IMG/VR virus record: IMGVR_UViG_3300012005_000007
Location: 1-56,140 of that record
DNA length: 56,140 bases
Strand: one strand, 5' to 3'
Source: a virus
The translations under genes were made by a program, and so were the position numbers. Every line of letters begins with the position of its first letter. The first letter of the stretch is position 1. The notes under the pieces are model-generated. The model saw nothing but the letters and a program-made list of their open reading frames with translations, was not told where the DNA came from and ran no database searches. Below are positions 43,049 to 52,500 of this stretch, piece by piece.

Positions 43049-45001
43049 GCACAAAAAATTAATATAAACGGAACACTAATCAGTAAGCCCGGCGTTTACA
43101 GTTTAATAAAATCTGGAGTTAAAAATCCTTCAACTGCCTTACCTTATGGTAACTTATGTATAATTGATACAGGTTTTGGTACAGGTTGGGGTGGTGGATC
43201 AGGTATTAACGGTCAATTATCTCAAGGGTTAAACTCAATTTATAAACTTCAAACTCCTCAAGATTATTCTGCTTTTGTAAAGGGTGGAGAGTTGTGGAAT
43301 TTCACAAAACCACTTTGGACTCCATTTCAAAACCAACCAGGGGTAAACCAAATATATTTTATAAAGGCAGCAACAACTACTGCTGCAACTAAAACACTTA
43401 CTCTTTCTAATGGTACACTTGTTTTTACTGTACTTGATGAAGGCACAGTAGGTAATGGTGTACTAACATCTTCTAACCTAACAAACGGTTATGCAGTAAA
43501 ATTAACTGCAGGGGTAATTGATCCAACAAAATTCATAGTTACAATGTACCTTGGTACTTACCGTGGTTTTGACTCTACAAACGGTGTAGATTATTCGTCT
43601 TCCCCTGCAAATTCTGTACCACAGACTATTGTTACATCACCAGAATTTGCGACAATTGCAGATTTTAATACATGGGCACAGGTAACAAGTTCATTCTTAG
43701 ACTTATTTACACTTTCTGTAACTACCTCATCACTTACAACACCAACAGGACTAGTACTAACAGGTTCAGCAACTGGTGGAACACTTGCAGCTGCAACTTA
43801 TTATATAAAAATAACAGCACTGAATGAAAATGGTGAAACACTTGGTTCTACAGAATCAAACTATGTAGCATCTGGAACAACAAGTTCTATAGGGATTACC
43901 TGGACTGCAGTTGCAGGGGCAGCTTCTTATAATGTATATTATGGTACAGCGGCCGCAGGTGAAGACAAATATTATACGGTTACAACTAATAGTTATACAT
44001 TAGTAGACACAGCTGGTGGGGTATCAGGTACTGTACCAGTCGCAAATACAGCCACAGGAGGATCCTTCTCAACTGCAGATTTAACAACTGTTGCCGGTTA
44101 CAATTTATTTGCAGGTGGTACTGAAACTTATGGTGCTCAGGATCTTACTGATGCACTAAATTCTTGTGGTAATCTTGACAACCAATTTTTCTTAAGTTTA
44201 GAATCAGGTTCTGAAGCAACAAGTGCAAATAATTTTGCAATACTTGATTTTATAAATACAAACTTTACAAAGCTTGAACGCCAACTTGTAATTGCAGGTG
44301 GTTATAATAAATCAACCTTCACAGGAGTTAATAGTTCAATACTTGCAGCACAAACCTTTGACAGTCAGGATGTTATAATTGTCCATGGGGGTGTAAAAGT
44401 TACAAAAAAAGTTACCTCTGGCTACTATACATACTCACAATTATATAAAGCTGCAAATGTTATAGGAAGGATATGTGGACTGTTGCCTCAAAATCCCGTG
44501 ACCTTTAAGCAGCTTGGTTATAACGCAGAAATTCATAATTTGACAGATTTTGGGGTAGGATCTGAGGTTGAACAAGCACTTTCTGCAGGCGTATTAGTTA
44601 CAGGATTTGATTATGACTTAGGTTACATATCAGTAATATTAGGTTGTAATACATTACAAGAAAATAGTTTTCCTGTAAATGACTCGGGTACCTCATATCT
44701 TATACAAATAAGAAGGATCTGTTCATTCTTAAATAAGTCATTAGTAGTTTATTTAAAAGCTAAATTCTTTAGTGACCAATCACAAGGACCAAACAGGTCT
44801 ACTGTAAGTTCACCTGACTTAATTGATGCAGCAACTTCCTTTTTAGCAAGTAACGTTAGTTCAATATTAAATCCAGGTTTGATACAGTCATATAGTAATA
44901 TACAAGCTTCACTTCAAGGAACTGCATATTATTTATCTTATGACTTTACCCCAGATCAAGAAATTGATTTCGTGATTTCTACGGGGACTTTAGTAGAATA
45001 A
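43046..45001 (+). CDS. Tail sheath protein with FN3-like insertion
   Basis: 651 residues from a TTG start. The opening (GTLISKPGVYSLIKSGVKN) and the C-terminal half (GVLVTGFDYDLGYISVILG, RRICSFLNKSLVVYLKAKFF, TPDQEIDFVISTGTL) match contractile tail sheaths. At about residues 230-335 an extra beta-domain is inserted (PTGLVLTGSATGGTL, YYIKITALNENGETLG, AASYNVYYGTAA), a clear fibronectin/Ig-like pattern. The sheath drives contraction; the insertion should be displayed on the tail surface. Followed by the tube gene, the normal order. Confidence 0.92.
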   Translation: MAQKININGTLISKPGVYSLIKSGVKNPSTALPYGNLCIIDTGFGTGWGGGSGINGQLSQGLNSIYKLQTPQDYSAFVKGGELWNFTKPLWTPFQNQPGVNQIYFIKAATTTAATKTLTLSNGTLVFTVLDEGTVGNGVLTSSNLTNGYAVKLTAGVIDPTKFIVTMYLGTYRGFDSTNGVDYSSSPANSVPQTIVTSPEFATIADFNTWAQVTSSFLDLFTLSVTTSSLTTPTGLVLTGSATGGTLAAATYYIKITALNENGETLGSTESNYVASGTTSSIGITWTAVAGAASYNVYYGTAAAGEDKYYTVTTNSYTLVDTAGGVSGTVPVANTATGGSFSTADLTTVAGYNLFAGGTETYGAQDLTDALNSCGNLDNQFFLSLESGSEATSANNFAILDFINTNFTKLERQLVIAGGYNKSTFTGVNSSILAAQTFDSQDVIIVHGGVKVTKKVTSGYYTYSQLYKAANVIGRICGLLPQNPVTFKQLGYNAEIHNLTDFGVGSEVEQALSAGVLVTGFDYDLGYISVILGCNTLQENSFPVNDSGTSYLIQIRRICSFLNKSLVVYLKAKFFSDQSQGPNRSTVSSPDLIDAATSFLASNVSSILNPGLIQSYSNIQASLQGTAYYLSYDFTPDQEIDFVISTGTLVE

Positions 45002-45052
45002 TTAAAAAAATTAAATACAAACTGAAAAAACAAAAATTTTAAATATATAAAA

Positions 45053-45562
45053 ATGTCAACACCAAATAGTGTAACCACCGGTGCGGTGGCCTTAATTAAA
45101 GTTAATGGACGTGCGTGTGGGCTCGCAAAAAATGTCCGCATCCAGGAACAATTTTCTAGGGCTCAGGTGACCGGACTTGGGACAATAATTGCAAAAGAGG
45201 TTCCGGTAACAGCATTTAGTGGTTCACTTTCTTGTGATTACTACTTAATTGATTTCCAAAATGATGCCTTCCCTGAATCTATCAACAGAAAATTTAATAA
45301 TGTTGCATCTCAAGCATTAACAGGTGGTACTTCATTTGAAGACCAAATGGTCTTGCAAACAATAGGGTTTGACTTTGTAGTGTTCAGGCGCTTGCAAGAT
45401 TTAGTAGATCCTACAACCGGAGTCATAACTCCAAAAGTATCACCAATCTGTACTGCTCGTAATTGCTTTATAGAAAGTGATAGTTTAGATATATCAGAAG
45501 GCTCAATATCTGGTCGTTCCCAATCATTTAAATACCTTACCCCTATTACATATTCAGTTTAA
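45053..45562 (+). CDS. Tail tube protein
   Basis: 169 residues. Beta-rich, with VRIQEQFSRAQVTGLGTIIAKEVPV near the N-terminus and GSISGRSQSFKYLTPI at the end, the usual pattern of tube subunits in contractile tails. Located directly after the sheath and before a strong terminator. Confidence 0.85.
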   Translation: MSTPNSVTTGAVALIKVNGRACGLAKNVRIQEQFSRAQVTGLGTIIAKEVPVTAFSGSLSCDYYLIDFQNDAFPESINRKFNNVASQALTGGTSFEDQMVLQTIGFDFVVFRRLQDLVDPTTGVITPKVSPICTARNCFIESDSLDISEGSISGRSQSFKYLTPITYSV

Positions 45563-45595
45563 TATAATTTTTCTTTTGTTTTCATGGTTTGTTTG

Positions 45596-45629
45596 GTCGA
45601 GTATTTTAAAAAGATACTCGACTTTTTTT
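45596..45629 (+). terminator. Rho-independent terminator after the tube gene
   Basis: GTCGAGTAT (45596-45604) / ATACTCGAC (45614-45622), perfect 9-bp stem, 9-base loop, seven Ts. Confidence 0.9.
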
Positions 45630-45635
45630 AAATTA

Positions 45636-45681
45636 TTTTCAAATAAATTTTAAAAGCTCAATTTTTCTTTGTATATTTACA
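45636..45681 (+). promoter_or_regulatory. Repeated promoter, copy 3
   Basis: 25-base block at 45636-45660, identical to those at 3426 and 26649, an 11-base spacer and TATATTTAC at 45672-45680. Drives the third accessory island. Confidence 0.82.
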
Positions 45682-45698
45682 TAAACAAAAAAGAAATC

Positions 45699-45863
45699 AT
45701 GGAAACTGTAACTTTTAAAAACAAAAAAGAATTTACTTCTTTTCAATATGAAAACATGGTATTTATACCAGGTAGGAAAACAACAAAAATTTTATTTCCC
45801 TTAACAATGAACCGTAAAAAAGGTGAAATGTGGAAAGTACCAAGTGAGAATCTTGTTCATTAA
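45699..45863 (+). CDS. Small hypothetical protein
   Basis: 54 residues from the ATG at 45699; a longer reading from a TTG at 45669 would begin inside the promoter box. Basic, beta-like (FKNKKEFTSFQYENMVFIPG). First gene behind promoter copy 3. Confidence 0.55.
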   Translation: METVTFKNKKEFTSFQYENMVFIPGRKTTKILFPLTMNRKKGEMWKVPSENLVH

Positions 45864-45875
45864 CTTATAACTAAC

Positions 45876-46211
45876 ATGAAAACTCTTAAACGTGGTTCAA
45901 TCTGTTGGTTACACTTTCACAACATGGCTAAACCTGGTCATACACATTGTGGAGACTATGGTTACATTCAAGGTAATGTACCAGAACATTCTAAAAAAAT
46001 TGAGGATGGAGAATTATATGTAAAAGTTGCGATAAAAGATATATTTTATAGAGAAATAAATAATCATTCTTCTTTTACTTTTTCTATGGAAGTTATGAAT
46101 AAAGATAATACCTGTAGTTATGGAATTACAGTAACAGAACCTGAAAGATTAACAGAAATAACTTGGGAATATCCAGATAAAATTATGTGGTCTGTAAAAC
46201 AAAATTACTAA
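45876..46211 (+). CDS. Hypothetical protein
   Basis: 111 residues, soluble, beta-rich, with RGSICWLHFHNMAKPGHTHCGDYGYIQG near the start containing two Cys and four His, possibly a metal site. No family recognised. Second gene of the island. Confidence 0.55.
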   Translation: MKTLKRGSICWLHFHNMAKPGHTHCGDYGYIQGNVPEHSKKIEDGELYVKVAIKDIFYREINNHSSFTFSMEVMNKDNTCSYGITVTEPERLTEITWEYPDKIMWSVKQNY

Positions 46212-46212
46212 T

Positions 46213-46422
46213 ATGAAATACTGCTGGTTAGATTTAAATACAGGTGAGTTTTCAGGTTCTTGGACTCAAGAAACTCAAGATGAGTATATAAATGAGGTAA
46301 TTAAAGATAAGACCTCTGAAAGAAACTGGAAACTTATTCAGTTTAATTGTTTAAATGATGAAAATTTTGAGTTCCAAAATATTATGAAAATTGTTACTAA
46401 TACTAAAAATCTAAAAAAATGA
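46213..46422 (+). CDS. Small hypothetical protein
   Basis: 69 residues, begins MKYCWLDLNTGEFSGSW; soluble, no motif. One base after the preceding gene and overlapping the next reading frame by ATGA. Confidence 0.55.
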   Translation: MKYCWLDLNTGEFSGSWTQETQDEYINEVIKDKTSERNWKLIQFNCLNDENFEFQNIMKIVTNTKNLKK

Positions 46423-46676
46423 AAATACTTGAAACAGAAAACCTCAGAAAAACCGCAATGACAAGTTACTGAGTAATAATTATTAGTGGAGTAATTTCAG
46501 TAGTATTTGCATTTGAGAAAGATATATTTGGATATACTTTCTTAATTTTTATACCACTTTCTTTACTTGGAGGTATCGGAATAGTAACTTCTATGACCAA
46601 ACAGTTTAAAGAAGAAAAACAAAAAGCTATAAAAAAATTAGGTAAAAATACATTTGATAAACTAAATAAATTTTAA
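46419..46676 (+). pseudogene. Membrane protein gene interrupted by an in-frame TGA
   Basis: ATG at 46419 (ATGA overlap with the previous gene), in-frame TGA at 46470-46472, then an uninterrupted frame to TAA at 46674. The downstream part encodes two membrane segments (VIIISGVISVVFAF and YTFLIFIPLSLLGGIGIV) and a Lys-rich tail. The codon before the stop is TAC (Tyr), and a single change TGG to TGA (Trp to stop) explains the break. Other genes here end with TGA, so this is a nonsense mutation rather than a recoded phage. Confidence 0.65.
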
Positions 46677-46700
46677 AAATCTTTTTTCTTTTTTTTGTTA

Positions 46701-46736
46701 ACCCAACTACTTTTAACCAGGTAGTTGGGTTTTTTG
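46701..46736 (+). terminator. Rho-independent terminator
   Basis: ACCCAACTAC (46701-46710) / GTAGTTGGGT (46721-46730), perfect 10-bp stem with a 10-base loop and a T-run. Closes the third accessory island. Confidence 0.9.
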
Positions 46737-46787
46737 TTTTCTAAAACTTTTTATACTTATTTTTACATTTCACAAAAAACCGATAAA

Positions 46788-47165
46788 ATGTCAAAAAAAG
46801 AAACCGAAAAACCGTTACCACAAAGTGAATTAGAGATCTCTTTTAAAGATCACAAGTACACTATAAAATTTCCAAACAGTGGACAATTTATAGACATCGA
46901 ATTATTGAAAAGTAATTTATCAGGAGGTTCTTATAAAAACCTGTTTGGATCAACAATCAGTGCACAATGGGCAAGATACTACATTGATACCGTTGCAACT
47001 TTTAATATCCTTGTACCCAATTTAATTGAGGATCTGAATACAGATTCTATACTTAATCTATCAATGACTGATTCCATACCACTTGTTAAGGAATTTAAAG
47101 ATAAATTTTTACCTTGGTACAATGAATGGCTTACTTTATTGACAGGACTTGGTGAGGAGGAGTAA
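46788..47165 (+). CDS. Tail assembly chaperone-like protein
   Basis: 125 residues from the ATG at 46788; an in-frame TTG at 46725 lies inside the terminator and is rejected. Small acidic protein with ELEISFKDHKYTIKFPNSGQF at the start and a helical C-terminus, located exactly where the G/GT-type tail chaperones are encoded, before the tape measure gene. The function is inferred from place and size. Confidence 0.55.
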   Translation: MSKKETEKPLPQSELEISFKDHKYTIKFPNSGQFIDIELLKSNLSGGSYKNLFGSTISAQWARYYIDTVATFNILVPNLIEDLNTDSILNLSMTDSIPLVKEFKDKFLPWYNEWLTLLTGLGEEE

Positions 47166-47168
47166 AGT

Positions 47169-47492
47169 GTGCTCTACCATAAAAATTTTAAGAGTCTAGT
47201 AATTTGGTGGAACAATACTTTCCCAGCTGATAAATGGTGGAGAGAAAAACATAATATTGCTTTTAATAGTCCACAGCACCGTGGAACCTCACAAATTGAT
47301 GTTTATTTTGAGTATATAGAATTCATAACATTTGAAAAATACTATGAAGACCAAAAGGTAAAGAAAATTGAGGAAGAGGAATTTAAAAAGGGTAATATAA
47401 TGAAGGAACAAATTGTTGATGATAGTAATATAGAGGAACTGTTTAAAAAAGCAGATTTCTCCTTCGTAAATTCAGGTATAAATATAGAGTAA
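47169..47492 (+). CDS. Second tail chaperone-like protein
   Basis: 107 residues from a GTG start. It lies in the same reading frame as the preceding gene, separated by TAA and one codon (AGT), so it cannot be joined by a frameshift; it is either translated separately or joined by stop read-through. The GAGGAGGAG before the stop could act as a ribosome site. Charged C-terminal half (KKIEEEEFKKGN). Abuts the tape measure gene. Confidence 0.55.
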   Translation: MLYHKNFKSLVIWWNNTFPADKWWREKHNIAFNSPQHRGTSQIDVYFEYIEFITFEKYYEDQKVKKIEEEEFKKGNIMKEQIVDDSNIEELFKKADFSFVNSGINIE

Positions 47493-49583
47493 GTGTCAAA
47501 AACAGTTGATTTTAATGTAAATGCGAATGAAATTTACAATGTCTTTGATAAAGTTAAACAGAAGTCAAAAGCAATGTTTGACAATGAAGTTGAACAGGCA
47601 CAAAAGTACTCTAAAAATCTAAAAGAACAACTTAAATTACTTGAAGAAAAAGCAAGGCTTCTTGATAAATCAGCGAGAGGTTCTTCAAATAACATCACCA
47701 ATTTTACTGATACTTTCCACTCTACCAAACAATCCAAACTTTCCTCAATAGATAACGAATTAGCTGAAATAAAACAATCTCGTGCAAGTCTAAAGGAAAG
47801 TTTAAGAAAAAAAGAAATAACGGGAGCTCAATTCATTAGAGACCGTGATGAACTTGGAATAGAAGAAAAAGGTTTAATAGGACAAAGAAAATCAATATCT
47901 GGTTCTTCTGCACGAAATACAGATGAATACAAATCTCTAAAAGAAATTGAAAAAGCCTCAAAACTTACAGCATCTTCTTTTCGTGAAAATATTGACTTAA
48001 CCCGTACCTCAGGTAAAGATCTTGCAAAAGCAATTGTAATAGGAGATAAAGATGTTGCAGATGAAATACGAGAATCAGCACCATCAAGAACTTTAACTGA
48101 ACAACTTGCACAAAGTGAAATTGAAGATAAAAAGAAGCGTGAGGGATCAGGTGAAAAAGAAAAGGGTGGTGGAGTAGGGTCACTTGTTTCTCAAATAATG
48201 TCCTTCCAAGGATTAAGTAGACTTATAGGTACAGTTTCTAGTTTTAGTAATACTAAAAATGGTTTTGACCAGATAGCAAATGTAAGGAAAACAGAAGGTG
48301 AAGTAGGTGGTGCAGTTGTTGGTACAATAATTGGGTCTATATTAGAGGGTCCTGTAGGTGCTGGTATATTTGCTGATATGTTTTCTAATATTGCAGGCCA
48401 AATAATGGGGACTTCTGGTAAATTAGAACAACAAGGTAAGATAGGGACTCAACAGTTAGAAAAATCTTATTATACACGTAAAGCATTAACAGGCCAAGAT
48501 TATACAGTAGGCTCAAGATCTGATGTAGGCTTAAATCCAATGGAAGTTTTAAGTCTACAAATGGGAACTGCTCGTTCTATGGGAACTTCTAAAGACGTAG
48601 AACGTCAGACAGATCTTTCAGTTTTTTATGAAAAAGGTTTTGGTGTACAACAATCAACTTCTCAAACACTTGAGGAGTTATTAAGGTCTTCAAAGGAAGG
48701 TGATAAAGATATTGGTAATTTATTAGGAGGGATCTTAAAAGAAGGGCAAGGTAGTTTATTTAAAAATGGTGATAGAACTTTTCTTAATGAATTTTTACAG
48801 AAAAATTATACAACTCTACAACGTGAACTATTAAGAGGTCAGAATTCACCCTCTTCTGGTACCACAGCTGATATATTAATGAAATTTAACTCACTTGGAG
48901 GACCTTTTGCTGCAAAAGATTCTAGGTCAATGGGTTTAATAAGTCAGATTGATAATTCGTTAATTAATTCAAGTGATGAGGTTTCAAAACAGCGTAATCT
49001 CCAAGTTTTAAGAAGACTACATCCTAACTTTAATATAGAACAATTAAAGGAGGAGATGGATAAGGGTATTGGGGCAGATGGTTATTTCCAAGGAGTTATG
49101 GATGATGTTAGGAGTACAGGAGGCCCTAGATCTTCTCAAATACTAAACTTATCAGGAAGAACTGGTATAAAGGCATTTGAAGCAAGGCAATTATTAGAGG
49201 GTGGAGTAAGTTTTAAAAATCTTTCACAAAAATATCTTAAAACAGATAAAACTGATGGTTTTCTCAAAGAAAATGCAAGTAGTCTTACAAATGAAATGGA
49301 TAGGTCAGCTGCAAAAATAGAAGAAAGTCTTATTCAAGGAGGGTGGAAGGCAGCTCAAAAAATTTATGATGAAATAACAAGGGCATTAGATGGGGCAACT
49401 GTTACTGTAGTGGGAGATAAATTTGTTATAAATTCAAATACAAATATTAAAGAAAACTTAACTAGAAGTTCTAATGGTGTAGATATACTTAAAACTCCTA
49501 AGAGAGTAATAGTATCTTATAAAGATGCAAATGATGAAATGAACAACCGTATGTACACAGAAAGACCTTCTTGGGCTAAATAA
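47493..49583 (+). CDS. Tape measure protein
   Basis: 696 residues from a GTG start one base after the previous stop. A long coiled-coil N-terminal third (ELAEIKQSRASLKESLRKKEITG) is followed by a glycine-rich membrane-like segment (VGGAVVGTIIGSILEGPVGAG) and further helix. The order chaperones, this gene, hub is the standard tail layout. It sets tail length and helps open the inner membrane; the moderate size implies a fairly short tail. Confidence 0.75.
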   Translation: MSKTVDFNVNANEIYNVFDKVKQKSKAMFDNEVEQAQKYSKNLKEQLKLLEEKARLLDKSARGSSNNITNFTDTFHSTKQSKLSSIDNELAEIKQSRASLKESLRKKEITGAQFIRDRDELGIEEKGLIGQRKSISGSSARNTDEYKSLKEIEKASKLTASSFRENIDLTRTSGKDLAKAIVIGDKDVADEIRESAPSRTLTEQLAQSEIEDKKKREGSGEKEKGGGVGSLVSQIMSFQGLSRLIGTVSSFSNTKNGFDQIANVRKTEGEVGGAVVGTIIGSILEGPVGAGIFADMFSNIAGQIMGTSGKLEQQGKIGTQQLEKSYYTRKALTGQDYTVGSRSDVGLNPMEVLSLQMGTARSMGTSKDVERQTDLSVFYEKGFGVQQSTSQTLEELLRSSKEGDKDIGNLLGGILKEGQGSLFKNGDRTFLNEFLQKNYTTLQRELLRGQNSPSSGTTADILMKFNSLGGPFAAKDSRSMGLISQIDNSLINSSDEVSKQRNLQVLRRLHPNFNIEQLKEEMDKGIGADGYFQGVMDDVRSTGGPRSSQILNLSGRTGIKAFEARQLLEGGVSFKNLSQKYLKTDKTDGFLKENASSLTNEMDRSAAKIEESLIQGGWKAAQKIYDEITRALDGATVTVVGDKFVINSNTNIKENLTRSSNGVDILKTPKRVIVSYKDANDEMNNRMYTERPSWAK

Positions 49584-49587
49584 ATAT

Positions 49588-52500
49588 ATGGACTTCTACA
49601 CCGTAACTTTCTCCTCTTCTGAATTAAAAACTGTGGGTGACTATTTAACCTCAGATGTTTGTCCTATAGAATTACCTGATGATAATTATAATCCTGTTAC
49701 CCTTTATTCTCATGCAAAAGATTTTTTAAGTTGGACAGATGATAAAATTACTAATCTTGATAGAATACTTGCATCTTATACACCTTCAGAATTAGCTGCA
49801 TATAATTCTTCTCCAAACCCTACCTTTTCTCCAGTTCTAACTTCCCCCTTAATAGTTAAACTTAAAACTGGTGTTAAATTCGTAATACCTCAAGACAAAG
49901 TCAATAGATACGGAATTGTAAACCAAGGACTTCAAATTGTTTCAACTGATGAACCAACTTTTAAAGCACATGAACTTGTAAAACTAGAATCAGATAGAGG
50001 TTATAACCATACTGATGGACCGATACCAAGTTCAGTTGAAAATGGTATAGTAAGACAATATTATCCAAATATAACTATATGGGTTTGGTGCCGGGCACTT
50101 TCTGAAAATAATCCAATACCTCAAACAAGTGGTTCTTTTATTAATAATTTAAAAGGACAAATATTTGACCTTTCCCCTTTTATTATACGTTCACAAACAT
50201 CTGTTGGTAAAAATGGAGGAAATTTTGATATAACACTACCACCACTTGTTTGTGAATTTGAAGGGGGTCATTGGGTTGTTAAAAAAAATTCTATAAAAAG
50301 TACTATTTCAAAAATAACGGGTAATAACGAATATTTATCTCAAGAATCCTTTTCAAAAATTAATACATCAACTAGTTCTCTTGAGCGTAACCAATTCTTA
50401 TTCCATAATATACTATCTACCAATGATTTGGTTTTTATACGCTTTGAGACACTCAATATGGAGTCAGAACAAAGGTATAGCGATGCGACCAATTTCTTTT
50501 TGAATAAAGATAGACTTGGGGGTCGTATTTATGATATGATAGGACTTATTGACTCTAATTCATTTTCATATAATCCAGAAACAAACGATGTAAGTATTCA
50601 GGTATCAGGACGAGATCTTTCAAAACTTTTTATAGATGATGGTGCATATTTTTACGCACTAGAATTATCACAAGGTAAAGCAAATTTTGCAAGTTCACAG
50701 GCAAAAAATGTACTAACACAGCGTGTTTTCTTTGATAATGCACGGGGATTTCAAAATTTGTACTATAATAATTCTATTGAAAACGTATTTAGATTTGTTA
50801 TACAACAGTTATCAACAATTGGGGTAGTACCAGATGATTTATTTACCTCCTATGTTGATAAGTCAAAAAGTGATGGTTCAACTTTTGGTCAAACAGGTCC
50901 TTTAGGACTTTTAGGTATTATAAAGAAACATGATAATGACAGACGAAATTACCAATATCAACCATCAGGTCAATCTCAAAATGAACAACAAAAATCAATA
51001 TCAATAACTGATGGTTATATAACAAAGGCAAAAAATGAACTTTCAAGGTTAAGAAAATTATATGGGTACCAGTATATGGATACAGGACAGAATGTTGTTA
51101 ATCAAAAAGGGGAAGAAGATGAAATAAATACTACCTATAATCTTCTTTATGATTTTATATCTTTTTTAAGAGAACCTGATAACCAAAAAACTACAGTAAG
51201 ACAAGTAACAGGTAATACAACAAGTGGGTGGAAACCAGTTTTTTATAACTCTACAAACTTACAGTCTAACCAATTTCCTACAGACTTTAATATATTTCCT
51301 AATCAATTTACACAACCAATAAATGGAAATACATACCTTTCTTCAGCTGTTTCTCAATTAATTAGTTATATTGATAACGTTATAGATTCACAAAAATCTT
51401 CAGATTATCAAGAAATACCTGTAGAAAAACTATCAACTGGTATTTGGCAAATAATTGATTTAGTACTGGATAGTTCAATTGCAGCAAGAAGACTTGTTGA
51501 TAGTTCAATTTCATCTTCTCAGGGTTCTCTACTTAATTTTTTCAGAAAAGCATGCCAAGATCCATTTGTTGAGTATTTTTCTGATACTTATTCTGATAAA
51601 TTTGTTTTAACTATTCGTAGACCACCTTATAATGCAGAGGGAGTAAAAACATTACTTAATGGTAAAGTAAAAACTGAAATTACAAGTCAAGCGGTAACCG
51701 GTTCAACAATAACAATTAATGAACATAATGTACTTCAAGAATCATTATCTTTTGATGATACAGAAGTATATTCATGGTATAACCTTAAACCAATTGCTTC
51801 AATGAGTGCAGGGGCAGCGAATTTTGCAACTGCTTATTTACCTGCAATTTATTTACCTGAATATGCAGAAATTTGGGGATCAAGACCCTATGAGGCAGTT
51901 TCAAATTATATACCATATTTACCACTTGATAATAAAAATGTAAAAATATCTACTGAATTAAAACAATGTTATATAGACCTTGCATATTTAGTTGAGTCTC
52001 ATGCACATTTACCTTTTACTCGTAAAGGAACATTGGTCTTAAATGGGGATAGACGTATAAAAATAGGAAACCTGATACGATATGAACCAACTGGTGAAAT
52101 ATTTTTAGTAGATGCAGTTTCTCAAACTTATATGATAAATGAAGGTAAAGTTGATAGAACAACAACGGTACAGGTAAGTCGTGGAATGATTGAACAACTT
52201 ATATATGGGGTTGATATTCAATTTGGTTCACATACTAAAAAGGTAAGTTATTTTAATATTGTTAATACAGACCTTAATTTTAATTTAACTAAAACAATTG
52301 TTGTAACTACACCAAAAACTGTTAATAATCCAAACTATTCACCAACTTCAGATTCTACTGATAATTCAGGTGATCCATTAAAAACACCAGAGACATTACA
52401 ACAAACTATATTATCTTCTTTTCAAAAAATTACCAATCCATTAATATTATCAGGTTATAATCTATGGTATATACAAAAACTAGATATATCTGTTCAATCT

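Noticed and set aside
45669-45698. Upstream TTG start for the first gene of the third island
   Set aside because: Would start translation inside the -7 box of the repeated promoter.
46419-46676. TGA recoded as Trp in this phage
   Set aside because: Many intact genes end in TGA (for example at 259, 1047, 3229, 4242, 41210), so the broken membrane gene is better explained by mutation.
46788-47492. Programmed frameshift joining the two tail chaperone genes
   Set aside because: Both reading frames are the same; a frameshift cannot join them. Only read-through or re-initiation remains.
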